Positions 25,947 to 36,290 of a DNA stretch of 64,000 nucleotides are shown here, piece by piece (within the stretch, counting starts at the first letter, position 1; each line of letters opens with the position of its first letter). The stretch is taken from positions 186,001 to 250,000 of the forward strand of contig NZ_CADEAG010000001.1 of assembly GCF_902825155.1 (NCBI RefSeq). Reading direction: 5' to 3'. Origin of the DNA: Bartonella taylorii 8TBB (GTDB taxonomy: Bacteria; Pseudomonadota; Alphaproteobacteria; Rhizobiales; Rhizobiaceae). Made by a program: the position numbers and the translations under genes. The notes below the pieces were generated by a model that worked only from the letters and a program-made list of their open reading frames with translations, was not told where the DNA came from and did no database searches.

Positions 25947-26768
25947 ATGAAAAAACTTGCGTTTATTGTTCTATTGTCGTTTTTTTCCTTTCTTTATACG
26001 GTACCCGTGCAAGCACTTAAAACTCCATCTAGTTCACAATATGATCATCGCATTCGCTATGTAATGTATAACGCAGCTGATGTCGTTCAAATTGAAACTG
26101 TTCTTGGCGTAGCCACACATATCATCCTTGAAGAAGGTGAACAATATATCACTCATGCCTTTGGTGATTCGGATGCTTATGCCTTTGCACACAAGGGACG
26201 GCATATCTTTATTAAGCCAAAAGCAGAGCTTGCCAATACAAATCTTATCGTTGTAACTGACAAGCGCAGCTATAAGTTCCGGCTACAATTTCGGAATGAT
26301 CGTGCTGGTTCCACCTATGAATTAGCCTTCCATTATCCTGACGCCAATACACAAAAACAAGAAGGAAATGACCAACAGATTGCCGACCAGCAGCTTGCCA
26401 TTGAGCGTGGTTTTCATAAAGGCGTGAAAGGTTATAACCTCAGCTATACCATGAGCGGCAATCAAGATATTGCTCCAATAAATGTTTGGGACAATGGACG
26501 TATTACCTATTTTAAATTTTCTGCTAACATGGATATGCCATCAATTTACGTAGTGGATGCTGAAGGCAATGAAAGCTTAATACCGCGCACTGTTGTAGGT
26601 GCTTCCAATGATATTATCGCCGTTCATAAGGTCAATCCCAAGTGGCTCATACGGCTTGGCAAGCGTGCTTTAGCTGTTTTTAATGAAGCCTATGACCCTA
26701 ATGGTATACCAAATACAACTGGAACAATATCTTCGGTGGTTCATCGCATCAATAAAGGAGAGAAATAA
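25947..26768 (+). CDS. trwF: TrwF, VirB9-like core-complex protein
   Basis: This 273-residue periplasmic protein has a signal peptide ending near VQALK, an N-terminal beta domain and the C-terminal VirB9/CagX domain (NGRITYFKFSANMDMPSIYVV-type block at about 185-205, then a WLIRLGKRALAVFN stretch). With TrwH and TrwE it forms the outer-membrane ring of the core complex. I use ATG 25947, with AAGGAATTG upstream, in place of an in-frame TTG three codons earlier. Its stop overlaps the trwE start by one base (TAATG). Confidence 0.94.
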   Translation: MKKLAFIVLLSFFSFLYTVPVQALKTPSSSQYDHRIRYVMYNAADVVQIETVLGVATHIILEEGEQYITHAFGDSDAYAFAHKGRHIFIKPKAELANTNLIVVTDKRSYKFRLQFRNDRAGSTYELAFHYPDANTQKQEGNDQQIADQQLAIERGFHKGVKGYNLSYTMSGNQDIAPINVWDNGRITYFKFSANMDMPSIYVVDAEGNESLIPRTVVGASNDIIAVHKVNPKWLIRLGKRALAVFNEAYDPNGIPNTTGTISSVVHRINKGEK

Positions 26769-27925
26769 TGTTCGACGATAAGAAAGGGGATGATATCAAT
26801 AAAGGTGCGGAACTGGGCTACATAGAGCAGGAGCAAATTGATGGTGCGTATGGTAGCTCCGAGCTAGGTTTAGAGCGCCGTCCAACGATTCCTGGTGCGC
26901 GTATATTGTTGATGGTAGGGTTTGTTGTCATAATCATTATACCAATTGCTCTAACCTGGAAAGCTTTAAAAATGCGTAATACTGTAGAAGTAGAGGAAGA
27001 AAAACCTCAACAGACAGTGCAACAAATTATACCACACTATACTCCTCGCGTTATAGAAGAGCCGCAGGTTGTAGAGGAAATCGAAAAACCAACACAAACG
27101 GAGGACTCAACACAGGATATTCCAGCGGCTTGGGCTAAACTTCTTCAAACAACAATTCCACCACATTTAATTAAAGATTCTGAAGAATTAGCGCGCAAAC
27201 GTATGTTAAGTTCTAGTCTTAATAACGGTGGGAGTGAGGGCACTGCAGAGTATTCGAAAAATGATACATCTGACGGTGATAGAAATAATAGCTTGTTATT
27301 CAATAACTTACAACCCGTGCGTTTAGATCAATCACACGCAGTTCAACTTCGTAATCGTGATCTCCTAATTACACAGGGGACACAGATAGATTGCACACTG
27401 GAAACGAAAATCATTACATCACAACCAGGAATGACAACCTGTCATTTAACACGTGATGTTTATTCCACAAGCGGTCGGGTTGTTCTGTTAGATCGCGGTT
27501 CTAAAGTTGTTGGTTTTTACCAAAGCGGCATACAACAAGGGCAAACGCGTGTCTTCGTGCAATGGTCGCGCATTGAAACGCCTTCTGGTGTTATTGTCAA
27601 TCTTGACTCACCCGGTACTGGCCCTCTTGGAGAAGCTGGCATCGGTGGTTGGATCGATACACATTTTTGGCAACGGTTCGGTGGCGCAATTATGGTAAGC
27701 ATAATCGGTGATTTAGGAGAATGGGTAAAAGATAAAATTGGGCGAGGAAGTAAGGAAAAAACACAATCTCAGAGTGTGCAGAATGCTGAATCGGTAGTGA
27801 CTGACGTCCTTCAAAATTCAATCAACATTGTCCCAACACTCTACAAAAACCAAGGCGAGAGAGTGAATATTTTTGTTGCTCGTGATCTGGATTTTAGTAA
27901 TGTCTACAGCCTCGTTACACGTTAA
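26768..27925 (+). CDS. trwE: TrwE, VirB10-like core-complex protein
   Basis: This 385-residue protein spans from the inner to the outer membrane: a cytoplasmic N-terminus of about 43 residues, a membrane segment at about 44-64, a long P/E/Q-rich linker (about 75-115), and the C-terminal TrbI/VirB10 beta-barrel domain with the conserved LLDRGSKVVGFY, RVFVQWSRIETPSGV and GPLGEAGIGGWID motifs and a final IFVARDLDFS strand. VirB10 senses ATPase energy and gates the outer-membrane pore. It overlaps trwD by 26 bases. Confidence 0.95.
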   Translation: MFDDKKGDDINKGAELGYIEQEQIDGAYGSSELGLERRPTIPGARILLMVGFVVIIIIPIALTWKALKMRNTVEVEEEKPQQTVQQIIPHYTPRVIEEPQVVEEIEKPTQTEDSTQDIPAAWAKLLQTTIPPHLIKDSEELARKRMLSSSLNNGGSEGTAEYSKNDTSDGDRNNSLLFNNLQPVRLDQSHAVQLRNRDLLITQGTQIDCTLETKIITSQPGMTTCHLTRDVYSTSGRVVLLDRGSKVVGFYQSGIQQGQTRVFVQWSRIETPSGVIVNLDSPGTGPLGEAGIGGWIDTHFWQRFGGAIMVSIIGDLGEWVKDKIGRGSKEKTQSQSVQNAESVVTDVLQNSINIVPTLYKNQGERVNIFVARDLDFSNVYSLVTR

Positions 27926-28961
27926 CAAAATACAGAAAGATCAAGCAGTTGCACAGCTTTTACAACCGCTTGATCACTTCTTAGAAGATCCGAAAATTAC
28001 TGAATTATCAATCTGCCGCCCTTGCGAAGTGTGGACAAAAAGCTTTGAGGGTTGGCAAGTACATAGTGTACCAGAACTAACGACTGCTTTTTTGCAGACG
28101 CTTATTACGGCCATTATCGTTTATAACGGTATGGCTCCTAGGAGTATTAGTTATGTGCGCTTACCCGGAGGGCAGCGCGGTACAATTGTACAAACACCAG
28201 CTGTTATCGATGGTACACTCTCTTTTGTGATTCGTAAGCATTCCCTCACGGTTAAAACGCTAGAGGAACTCAACGAAGAAGGTGCATTTGATGCTTTTAC
28301 CGATGTAAGCTTTAATAAGCCTTCAGAAAAAGAAGCAAATAACTTGTTATTGAAGCAAGATTTCACACGGTTAGAGCCATTTGAAGTGCAACTCTTGCAT
28401 CTTAAACGTGATAGAAAAATTCTTGCGTTTTTAGAAGAATGCGTACTTCACAAACGTAATATTATTATCGCAGGCAAAACAGGGTCGGGTAAAACGACAT
28501 TTGCTCGTTCTTTAATTGAAAAAGTACCTATAGAAGAGCGCATTATCACGATTGAAGATGTTCATGAGCTTTTTTTACCCAATCATCCAAACCATATACA
28601 TATGCTTTATGGTAACGATGTGGGCCGTGTTTCAGCTGATGAGTGTCTAGATGCGTGTCTGCGTCAATCGCCTGACCGTATTTTTCTTGCGGAACTGCGG
28701 GGCAACGAAGCGTGGGAATATCTCAACTCCTTGAACACTGGGCATCCAGGATCAATTACAACAACACATGCCAATAATGCTTTACAAACATTCGAACGGT
28801 GTGCCACATTGATTAAAAGATCAGAAGTTGGTCGTCAACTCGATCTAGAAATGATAAAGATAGTGCTTTACACTACAGTAGATGTAGTATTATTTTTTAA
28901 GAATCGGAAACTTTCTGAGGTTTTTTATGATCCCATTTTTTCTAAATCAAAGATAGTTTAA
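27900..28961 (+). CDS. trwD: TrwD, VirB11-type traffic ATPase
   Basis: This 353-residue hexameric ATPase has an N-terminal domain up to about residue 160 and a RecA-like domain with Walker A AGKTGSGKTT at about 190-199, the Asp box IITIEDVHELF, Walker B IFLAELRG, and the His box GHPGSITTTHAN. VirB11 powers pilus assembly and substrate transfer from the cytoplasmic side. I start at ATG 27900, inside the trwE end, because a longer frame begins with a non-standard start and adds residues absent from the family. It is the last trw gene, and no coupling protein or relaxase follows. Confidence 0.95.
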   Translation: MSTASLHVNKIQKDQAVAQLLQPLDHFLEDPKITELSICRPCEVWTKSFEGWQVHSVPELTTAFLQTLITAIIVYNGMAPRSISYVRLPGGQRGTIVQTPAVIDGTLSFVIRKHSLTVKTLEELNEEGAFDAFTDVSFNKPSEKEANNLLLKQDFTRLEPFEVQLLHLKRDRKILAFLEECVLHKRNIIIAGKTGSGKTTFARSLIEKVPIEERIITIEDVHELFLPNHPNHIHMLYGNDVGRVSADECLDACLRQSPDRIFLAELRGNEAWEYLNSLNTGHPGSITTTHANNALQTFERCATLIKRSEVGRQLDLEMIKIVLYTTVDVVLFFKNRKLSEVFYDPIFSKSKIV

Positions 28962-30077
28962 GAAAACCCTTCAGTATCATACGCCCCACAACAGCTGCAA
29001 TAAATTGTTGTAGTTATTTATTAATCTTTTTAAATAAACTTTCATCCCCACTTACTTTTCTAGTGAGCCTTTTATACTCTTATAACAAAGGAGGCAAAAA
29101 TTGATGATACAACCCCAAAGAAAAATCACTACACAAAAAATCTTTCAACAAAAGAGAGAGCTCTCGATTTACATATCAACGTAACTTCTATGAAATATTT
29201 ACGCTAGAAAACTACAAATGATTGTCGTCATAAAGACGATAGCTTATCGCTCCAAAATTCTAACGACCTTCTCATCATCAACACAGACGTCTTTTACTGA
29301 AACCACTTCCTTACAAAATCTACGGAAATAACTTACATTCCAATTTGCTAATGGATGACGTAATATATTGGCCTCATCACCGCGTAGTTACGGGTAATTG
29401 CCATTAAAATCTTCTTTCGCCATACTCTATTTTTTATAACAAACCAGACTTGCATCTGAAAATATCTTGAAACCAATTTTACTATCTTTTGATGCCAATT
29501 TACCCTATTTTTGGCTCCCTTTTGAGCATAATTTTGCAGTATTGCAATCACTTTTTAACCACAGGAACGATTCATATAAGCTTTTTCTCTGAAAATCCCA
29601 ACCTATACTTTCCTACCTAAATATTGTAAAAAAAATAAGATGAGAAGGCATTTTCGTTATTCAAATAACTCTCTTATACTTGCATACCAATAACAATAAA
29701 GTGCGATGACAAACTGAGAGCCTAAACTACAGCAGACATTTTTATCTTCTACGAAGAAACGTGAAAGAATGTAAAATTAGCCACCCATAAAACTTCATCA
29801 GGATTAAACATTAATTTCTGTGAAAACCACAACTGCTCAAGCCGCGTCACTTTCTTATGACTTGTTATTCTATATTCAAGATATATTTTCTCAGTGAAGC
29901 ATCTTTTTTGCTTAAAAGGACAGATATTCCTTTTTTAAAAGCGATAAACACCGTTTTCTTAATTCTCATATAAAAGTCAATAAGCTTTTACAGATTAAGT
30001 CACGTGTATCACTTCAAAGACATAAAGACCGTACACACCACCTCTCCTCTCAGGTTCTCCTGATAACTGTTAAATTT
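28962..30077. other. Non-coding right flank of the trw island
   Basis: About 1.1 kb of AT-rich DNA lies between trwD and sdhB. A 67-codon frame on the minus strand (29348-29551) has no ribosome site or motif and is not credible. ACAACA and TGTTGT near 28988-29013 could form a weak hairpin after trwD. I see no gene, tRNA or insertion-sequence end. Confidence 0.5.
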
Positions 30078-30857
30078 TTAAAGGCGGCGTTCAACCATAA
30101 GTTTTTTAATCTCAGCAATTGCCTTAGCTGGATTTAACCCCTTTGGACAAGTTTGCGTACAATTCATAATCGTATGGCACCGATAAAGCCGAAAAGGATC
30201 TTCCAGATTGTCAAGACGTTCTCCGCACATCTCATCACGCGAATCAGCAATCCAGCGATACGCTTGGAGCAAAATAGCTGGTCCCAAATAACGATCACCA
30301 TTCCACCAATAGCTAGGACATGATGTCTGACAACAAGCGCACAAAATACACTCATAAAGGCCATCAATTTTTTGGCGATCGGAGTGACTTTGTAACCATT
30401 CTTTTGCTGGCTCCGGTGAAACAGTTTGCAACCAAGGCTCAATCACACGGTGCTGCGCATAAAAACGCTTCAAATCAGGAACCAAATCTTTGACAACCGG
30501 CATGGAAGGCAGTGGGTACACTTTAATAGGATGCGCCACATCATCCATACCTTTAGTGCAAGCCAACGTATTTGTCCCATCAATATTCATTGCACAGGAA
30601 CCACAAATACCTTCACGGCACGATCGACGAAGAGTCAAAGTTGGATCAATATGATTCTTAATAAACAAAAGCCCATCAAGAATCATTGGACCGCAAGCTG
30701 AACGATCTACATAATAGGTATCAAGATGAGGATTTTCCTCATCATCTGGTGACCAACGGTAAACATGAAATTCTGTCAGTTGTGTAGCACCTTCAGGCTT
30801 AGGCCAAACCTTTCCAGCTTTCACTTGTGAGTTTTTGGGAAGCTTAATTTGTACCAT
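30078..30857 (-). CDS. sdhB: Succinate dehydrogenase iron-sulfur subunit
   Basis: This 259-residue subunit carries electrons from FADH2 to ubiquinone in complex II. The [2Fe-2S] cysteines lie in [16 protein letters not shown] with a distal C in NTLACT. The [4Fe-4S] and [3Fe-4S] cysteines lie in [12 protein letters not shown] and in [17 protein letters not shown], all in the standard spacing. It is the last gene of sdhC-sdhD-sdhA-sdhB on the minus strand, starting 14 bases after the sdhA stop. Its length matches other Rhizobiales. Confidence 0.97.
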   Translation of the reverse strand: MVQIKLPKNSQVKAGKVWPKPEGATQLTEFHVYRWSPDDEENPHLDTYYVDRSACGPMILDGLLFIKNHIDPTLTLRRSCREGICGSCAMNIDGTNTLACTKGMDDVAHPIKVYPLPSMPVVKDLVPDLKRFYAQHRVIEPWLQTVSPEPAKEWLQSHSDRQKIDGLYECILCACCQTSCPSYWWNGDRYLGPAILLQAYRWIADSRDEMCGERLDNLEDPFRLYRCHTIMNCTQTCPKGLNPAKAIAEIKKLMVERRL

Positions 30858-30871
30858 AATTTATTCTCCCC

Positions 30872-32716
30872 TTAGTAAACGCGTTTTTTAGGCGCAATAC
30901 GCTTTAAATCAATACCGCCATCTACTTCAGATGTTAACGGCTCCACATGGACAGGACGATACGACAACGTTACCTTTCCTTCTTTTGATAAATGTGAAAG
31001 TGTATGTTTACGCCAATTTTTGTCGTCACGCTCTGGATAATCTTCACGTGCATGCGCTCCCCGACTTTCTAGACGTGCTTCTGCTGAATAAACAGTTGTT
31101 ATTGCATTGGCCATGAGATTTTCAAGTTCTAATGTTTCAACCAAATCAGAATTCCATATCAGTGAGCGATCTGTCACTTTGAGATCAGACAGTTCACCCC
31201 AAATTTGGCTTATACGCTGACATCCCTGTTGCAAAGAATCTGCTGTACGGAATACAGCAGCATCTTCCTGCATAGTGCGTTGCATTTTTTCACGCAACAC
31301 GGCGGTTGGTGTCCCCCCTTGAGCAAAGCGTAAACGATCAAACCGCGCCATAATTTCGTCAACGGCTGATTCATTGAGAGGTGGAATTTCTGCATCGCGG
31401 TCAATCACTTCACCAGCACGAATCGCAGCTGCACGCCCAAACACAACAAGATCAATCAATGAATTTGAACCCAAACGATTGGCTCCATGGACAGAAGCAC
31501 ACCCAGCTTCTCCCACTGCCATCAAACCTGGTTGAACACGATCAGGTGAATCTGCCGTTGGATTGAGAACTTCCCCATAGTAATTGGTGGGAATACCACC
31601 CATATTATAATGGACTGTTGGAAGAATGGGGATAGGTTCCTTTGTTACATCAACACCTGCAAAAATCCGTGCTGATTCAGAAATCCCCGGCAAACGCTCA
31701 TGCAATATAGCAGGATCAATATGGTTAAGAACTAAATGAATATGATCCTTCTTCGGACCAACACCACGTCCTTCACGGATTTCAAGCGTTATACAACGCG
31801 AAACAAGATCACGTGAAGCCAAATCTTTAAAGGAAGGCGCATAGCGCTCCATAAAGCGTTCACCTTCAGAATTGACCAAATAGCCACCTTCACCACGCGC
31901 CCCTTCTGTGATTAAGCAACCAGAACCATAAATACCTGTAGGATGGAATTGAACAAATTCCATATCTTGGAGTGGCAGCCCAGCACGCGCGATCATTCCA
32001 CCACCGTCACCCGTACAAGTATGTGCTGATGTTGCCGAAAAATAAGCACGCCCATAGCCACCCGTTGCGAGAACAACCATTTTAGCAGAAAAACGGTGTA
32101 TTGTACCATCATCAAGATTCCACGCCACAACACCTGTACAAACACCATTTGTCATAATCAAATCAAGAGCAAAATATTCAATAAAAAACTGCGCATTATG
32201 CTTTAAACTCTGCCCATAAAGTGTATGCAAAATTGCATGCCCCGTACGATCAGCTGCTGCGCAAGTGCGCTGAACTGGCGGCCCTTCTCCAAACTCTGTC
32301 GTATGTCCCCCAAAAGGTCGTTGATAAATTTTACCTTCTTGCGTACGAGAAAAAGGCACTCCATAATGTTCTAATTCGTATACAGCGGCAGGTGCATTAC
32401 GCACCAAATATTCCATTGCATCGGTATCACCCAGCCAATCAGACCCCTTCACCGTATCGTACAAATGCCATTGCCAATTGTCAGGCCCCATATTCGAAAG
32501 TGACGCTGCGATACCACCCTGTGCTGCAACCGTGTGCGACCGAGTTGGGAAAACCTTTGTGATACAGGCTGTTTTCAAACCTTGTTCCGCCATTCCAAGC
32601 GTTGCACGTAAACCTGCACCACCCGCACCAACGACGACGACATCAAATTTATGATCCACAGTGTGATAAGGAGCATTACCTGCTCTAACCCCCAGAGATG
32701 ATACTTTGCTCACCAT
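30872..32716 (-). CDS. sdhA: Succinate dehydrogenase flavoprotein subunit
   Basis: This 614-residue catalytic subunit oxidises succinate to fumarate. The FAD fold begins with [13 protein letters not shown], the covalent-FAD histidine lies in [10 protein letters not shown], and the active-site arginine region reads TEGARGEGG, with [11 protein letters not shown] near residue 400. I start at ATG 32716, which has GGGAGG about 10 bases upstream; a longer frame to 32782 would overlap the end of sdhD and adds an unrelated cysteine-rich stretch. Confidence 0.97.
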   Translation of the reverse strand: MVSKVSSLGVRAGNAPYHTVDHKFDVVVVGAGGAGLRATLGMAEQGLKTACITKVFPTRSHTVAAQGGIAASLSNMGPDNWQWHLYDTVKGSDWLGDTDAMEYLVRNAPAAVYELEHYGVPFSRTQEGKIYQRPFGGHTTEFGEGPPVQRTCAAADRTGHAILHTLYGQSLKHNAQFFIEYFALDLIMTNGVCTGVVAWNLDDGTIHRFSAKMVVLATGGYGRAYFSATSAHTCTGDGGGMIARAGLPLQDMEFVQFHPTGIYGSGCLITEGARGEGGYLVNSEGERFMERYAPSFKDLASRDLVSRCITLEIREGRGVGPKKDHIHLVLNHIDPAILHERLPGISESARIFAGVDVTKEPIPILPTVHYNMGGIPTNYYGEVLNPTADSPDRVQPGLMAVGEAGCASVHGANRLGSNSLIDLVVFGRAAAIRAGEVIDRDAEIPPLNESAVDEIMARFDRLRFAQGGTPTAVLREKMQRTMQEDAAVFRTADSLQQGCQRISQIWGELSDLKVTDRSLIWNSDLVETLELENLMANAITTVYSAEARLESRGAHAREDYPERDDKNWRKHTLSHLSKEGKVTLSYRPVHVEPLTSEVDGGIDLKRIAPKKRVY

Positions 32717-32721
32717 ATCGT

Positions 32722-33108
32722 TTAACCTCCCAATGCAATCTTTAAGAGAGCAAAAATGATGACACCACCTAGAGCAAAACAAAACAAAATATTTAATACC
32801 AAGAAGAATATTTTTAGGCCCTCACGCGGAATATAATCTTCAATAACAACCTGCATTCCAAGCTTCATATGATAAAGAACCGAAAGAGTCATTAATCCCA
32901 TTAAAACAGTAACAACAGGATGCGCAAGTCGTGCACGCACAATGCTATAGTCCTTTCCAACAAGTGAGAGAATAAGAACAATGAAAAATATTAAAAGCGG
33001 CAGATTTATAAAACCTGTTAGACGCTGTAGCCAAAAATGCTCTGTTCCTTCATGCGCACTTCCACGTCCACGGACTTTCCCAAGTTCTGTTCGAAAGTCT
33101 TTTTTCAT
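32722..33108 (-). CDS. sdhD: Succinate dehydrogenase membrane anchor subunit
   Basis: This 128-residue protein has three membrane segments (about 35-55, 65-85 and 100-122) and the [14 protein letters not shown] block, whose histidine is a haem b ligand and whose DY helps form the quinone site. GGGGGAAAGAG precedes the ATG at 33108, which I prefer to the start five codons upstream. It lies between sdhC and sdhA with gaps of 15 and 5 bases. Confidence 0.93.
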   Translation of the reverse strand: MKKDFRTELGKVRGRGSAHEGTEHFWLQRLTGFINLPLLIFFIVLILSLVGKDYSIVRARLAHPVVTVLMGLMTLSVLYHMKLGMQVVIEDYIPREGLKIFFLVLNILFCFALGGVIIFALLKIALGG

Positions 33109-33123
33109 ATCTCTTTCCCCCAA

Positions 33124-33525
33124 CTAGACAATGCTATATCCAATAATCCAAATCACAAAAGTAACAATAAGAGAAATAAACACTGTCGCCCAAGCAGTTA
33201 CTGTTGCCTTTTCTTTAGCCAAAAGGCAAGGTTTTAGGTCCCAAACAATGTGACGAATACCACCAACCATGTGATGAACCCCCGCAAGAGTATAAAGAAA
33301 CAAAATACAAAGCCCAGGCCAAGAACTATAAATCTTATGAATTGTTCTGAACATCTCAGCCCCACAGCTGACTGAAACTAACCAAAGAGCAAGAAAGACT
33401 ATTCCGAAATAAAGAGCCATACCGGTGATACGATGCGCAATCGACATTGCCATCGTAATAGTCCAACGATAAATACTCACATGAGGAGAACGAGGGCGCT
33501 CTTTCATCCTAATTGTCTCTGTCAT
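33124..33525 (-). CDS. sdhC: Succinate dehydrogenase cytochrome b556 subunit
   Basis: This 133-residue membrane subunit has the SdhC signature RPRSPHVSIYRW and SIAHRITGMAL near the N-terminus, the second block HHMVGGIRHIVWD with the haem histidine, and three membrane segments. It is the first gene of the operon and carries its promoter upstream, in 33526-34000. Confidence 0.94.
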   Translation of the reverse strand: MTETIRMKERPRSPHVSIYRWTITMAMSIAHRITGMALYFGIVFLALWLVSVSCGAEMFRTIHKIYSSWPGLCILFLYTLAGVHHMVGGIRHIVWDLKPCLLAKEKATVTAWATVFISLIVTFVIWIIGYSIV

Positions 33526-34000
33526 AAAATATCCTGACCTAGCTTTACTGCAACCACATCATGAGCGATAAAATTCGCACAAAACGATCCAGTGCATTAT
33601 CACTTTCACTTATTTAGCATCTTAAAATGCCAACATTGCAGGTCGGTTATCTCAAATAACGGATTAAAGGTCACGCATATAAAAAACCGATTGTTCTACA
33701 GACGCAAGCCACAAAGCTCGCTTCAATCTAATACAATTTTATCTTCACGTCAAAGGTCTAACGTCGTTTCTCAAATACAAACATACATTTTTTTAACTAC
33801 ATGCATGCCCATTTTTAAAATATCAAGGATATACCCTTCAAGGATCTGATTTTCAGCCGTAATTTAAGAGAATTTAAAACAAAAAGACTCGGGAGAAAAT
33901 CAACGTTTTTATGCGCACGAAAAGCCATTCCTTTAACCACAAACACGAACCATGGAAGACATAAAAGCCGTTTTTGCATAAATTCTATGAGATGCAATAT
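33526..34000. other. Intergenic region upstream of sdhC
   Basis: This 475-bp spacer lies between the end of rplS and the start of sdhC, both on the minus strand. It must contain the sdh promoter, but I find no consensus pair I would defend, no gene and no strong hairpin. Confidence 0.45.
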
Positions 34001-34441
34001 TTACTCAGCATCTTGCGTTGTAGCATTTGCACTAACAGCTGCCGTTTCTGCTCTCTCAGCAACCTTTTCACCCTTTTTGCGGTAATCTCTCTTTTCAGAG
34101 ATACGTGCAGCTTTACCTCTCAAACCACGAAGATAATAAAGTTTTGCACGACGCACTTTACCTCGGCGCACAAGCTCAACACCTTCGATCAAGGGAGAAT
34201 AAATCGGAAAGACACGTTCAACACCTTCACCATAAGAAATCTTGCGCACTGTAAAGGTCTCATTCAACCCACCACCTGAACGTGCAATACAAATTCCTTC
34301 ATAAGCTTGAACACGTGTACGTGTACCTTCGGTCACGCGTACCATGACGCGGACTGTATCCCCTGGTTGAAAAGCTGGGAGCTGGCGTTTTGCTTCAATT
34401 TTTGCACATTGTTCAGCTTCAAGCTGTGCGATAATATTCAT
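34001..34441 (-). CDS. rplS: Ribosomal protein L19
   Basis: This 146-residue 50S protein has the L19 core [40 protein letters not shown] and [17 protein letters not shown]. The last 30 residues form an alanine- and glutamate-rich tail seen in alphaproteobacteria. It lies 211 bases downstream of trmD on the same strand, as in the standard rimM-trmD-rplS order. Confidence 0.97.
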   Translation of the reverse strand: MNIIAQLEAEQCAKIEAKRQLPAFQPGDTVRVMVRVTEGTRTRVQAYEGICIARSGGGLNETFTVRKISYGEGVERVFPIYSPLIEGVELVRRGKVRRAKLYYLRGLRGKAARISEKRDYRKKGEKVAERAETAAVSANATTQDAE

Positions 34442-34652
34442 TTCTTTTATCCTTCATGTTCTTTATCGAACAGTCAGAGCGCTCAACTCTTGCCAAAAAG
34501 CTTTTTCATACAAAGAAAAGAAGTTCTTTAGGCTATGCCTTACGCAGGAGCGAATACACCATTCCTTCATCTTAATTTGGAATTATAGAAAACCCTTTAC
34601 AGAAAAACTCTCCAAAAAGAGAGCCATGCAATACACTACCTTACAACATGAA

Positions 34653-35351
34653 TCAAGTTTCCTGACGATTTTTATCATAAAGAGCATAAAGATCTGGACG
34701 ACGTTGACGTGTTAACAATTCAGCTTGCTGTTGACGCCAATCCGCGATAGCTTGGTGATGGCCTGATGTTAATACCGGCGGAATACCCCGCCCTTCGAAA
34801 AGAGAAGGGCGCGTGTACTGAGGGTGCTCAAGCAAACCATTTTCAAAACTTTCACATTTTGCAGAAGCCTCATTGCCCATAACTCTAGGCAAAAGACGTA
34901 TAATAGCATCCAAAATAACCAATGCAGCGGTTTCCCCACCGGAAAGAATATAATCACCAATAGACACTTCTTCTAATTCCCGCGCTTCTATGACCCGTTC
35001 ATCTACACCTTCAAAACGTCCACAAACCAAGGTTACACCGGATTCACGTGCCAAAGAACGTGCATAAGTTTGGTTAAAAGGGCGCCCACGCGGACTCATC
35101 AACAACCTTGGCGAATCATGTGGGCAGCTATCAAGTGCAGCGGCTAACACATCTGCCCGCATCACCATACCAGCCCCCCCACCAGCTGGTGTATCATCAA
35201 CGCTATGGTGTTTATCCAAAGCAAAATCCCTAATCTGCACTGTCTCCAGCGACCATATTCCTCGCTCTAAAGCTTGCCCTGCTAAAGAATAACCCAAAAA
35301 GCCTGGAAACATCTCAGGATAAAGCGTTAAAATACGCGCTTGAAACTTCAT
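34653..35351 (-). CDS. trmD: tRNA (guanine37-N1)-methyltransferase
   Basis: This 232-residue SPOUT-class enzyme methylates G37 of tRNAs to prevent frameshifting. The motifs [36 protein letters not shown] and the AdoMet trefoil-knot loop [11 protein letters not shown] are present in order, and the C-terminal domain has the usual RPDLYALY end. A decayed copy of its 5' part lies just upstream (35396-35590). Confidence 0.97.
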   Translation of the reverse strand: MKFQARILTLYPEMFPGFLGYSLAGQALERGIWSLETVQIRDFALDKHHSVDDTPAGGGAGMVMRADVLAAALDSCPHDSPRLLMSPRGRPFNQTYARSLARESGVTLVCGRFEGVDERVIEARELEEVSIGDYILSGGETAALVILDAIIRLLPRVMGNEASAKCESFENGLLEHPQYTRPSLFEGRGIPPVLTSGHHQAIADWRQQQAELLTRQRRPDLYALYDKNRQET

Positions 35352-35395
35352 TTTTTCATTCTTTCATCCTTCGTTTTAGCAAAAACTATAACAGT

Positions 35396-35590
35396 ACCAA
35401 CCGGTTCTCTCATTAACACTACAGTGTTTATCCAAAGCAAGATCATTCATCGACTCTGTACAAAACACTCCGATACTCTGCTTTAAAGCGTGTCTTGCTA
35501 AGAATGCTCAAAAATTCAAGAAACATTTCAAGATTCTGCTAACCCATATGCTTGAAAGCACGTTCTTGCATTCCTTCATTTTTTGCCTTC
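35396..35590 (-). pseudogene. Decayed partial copy of the 5' part of trmD
   Basis: This spacer aligns with the start of trmD (about 35180-35360) at an offset of about 216 bases. GTGTTTATCCAAAGCAA is shared exactly apart from its flanks, followed by recognisable but diverged stretches (CTCTAAAGCTTGCCCTGCTAA in trmD against CTTTAAAGCGTGTCTTGCTAA here, and GAAACATCTCAGGAT against GAAACATTTCAAGAT). No open frame survives. It appears to be an old tandem partial duplication between rimM and trmD. Confidence 0.8.
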
Positions 35591-35618
35591 ATTTGTTTGG
35601 TTCGAGCTCTTTTTCCCT

Positions 35619-36161
35619 TTAATTTTTTTCTGCTGCATCACTTAAACCAGCAGCCACTGGATCAACAATAAGAAAATCAGAAGCAATGCAAATTTCTGGC
35701 ACCGCCACTTTGCTAAAGGGAATAAGCACAGTTTCGCCCGTATTCAAACGTATTTCAAGCAAGTCACCAGCCCCAAAATTAAAAAAACCACTCACCTCGC
35801 CCAATATTTGACCAACACAATTCTGAACACGAAGCCCAATGAGATCAACTTGATAAAATTCATCCTCTTCCAAATCATCCACCAATTGGTCGCGGACAAC
35901 ATAAAGGCGAATCCCTTTTAAAGCTTCGGCAGCATTGCGATCTTCAATCCCTTTAAAATGCACAATAGCATTATTTTTTTGCATGCGAAGCGTTACAATT
36001 TCATAAGAGTGTCCCATATCATCATAAAGGGTACCATAAGCCTTTAAATGCTGTGGTTTATCACTTAAAGTTTTAACCAAAATGTCCCCTTTTATGCCAT
36101 GGGGCGAACCAATAATGGCAAGATAGACTTTATTTTTAAGCTTTTTTTGATTATACTTCAT
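35619..36161 (-). CDS. rimM: Ribosome maturation factor RimM
   Basis: This 180-residue 16S rRNA processing factor has the N-terminal RimM domain with GSPHGIKGDILVK, and the C-terminal PRC-barrel domain with EDEFYQVDLIGLRV, GEVSGFFNFGAGDLLEI and VLIPFSKVAVPEI. It acts in assembly of the 30S head by binding S19. It begins the rimM-trmD-rplS group here; rpsP and ffh, normally just upstream, are 16 kb away. Confidence 0.94.
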   Translation of the reverse strand: MKYNQKKLKNKVYLAIIGSPHGIKGDILVKTLSDKPQHLKAYGTLYDDMGHSYEIVTLRMQKNNAIVHFKGIEDRNAAEALKGIRLYVVRDQLVDDLEEDEFYQVDLIGLRVQNCVGQILGEVSGFFNFGAGDLLEIRLNTGETVLIPFSKVAVPEICIASDFLIVDPVAAGLSDAAEKN

Positions 36162-36290
36162 GCGAAAATGTTATCTCTCGAAAATGAAACCTTCAATCTC
36201 GTAATTTTCTATTCAATCTTGTTGCCATATGAGACAATCTTCCTAAAAGACTTTTCTTGGTAACAAATAAATTAATAAAGGAGAAGTCTT

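Noticed and set aside
29348-29551. 67-codon minus-strand frame after trwD
   Set aside because: No ribosome site, no motif, skewed composition, and it lies in AT-rich spacer.
32717-32782. Longer N-terminus for sdhA
   Set aside because: It overlaps sdhD and adds a stretch unlike the family, while GGGAGG supports ATG 32716.
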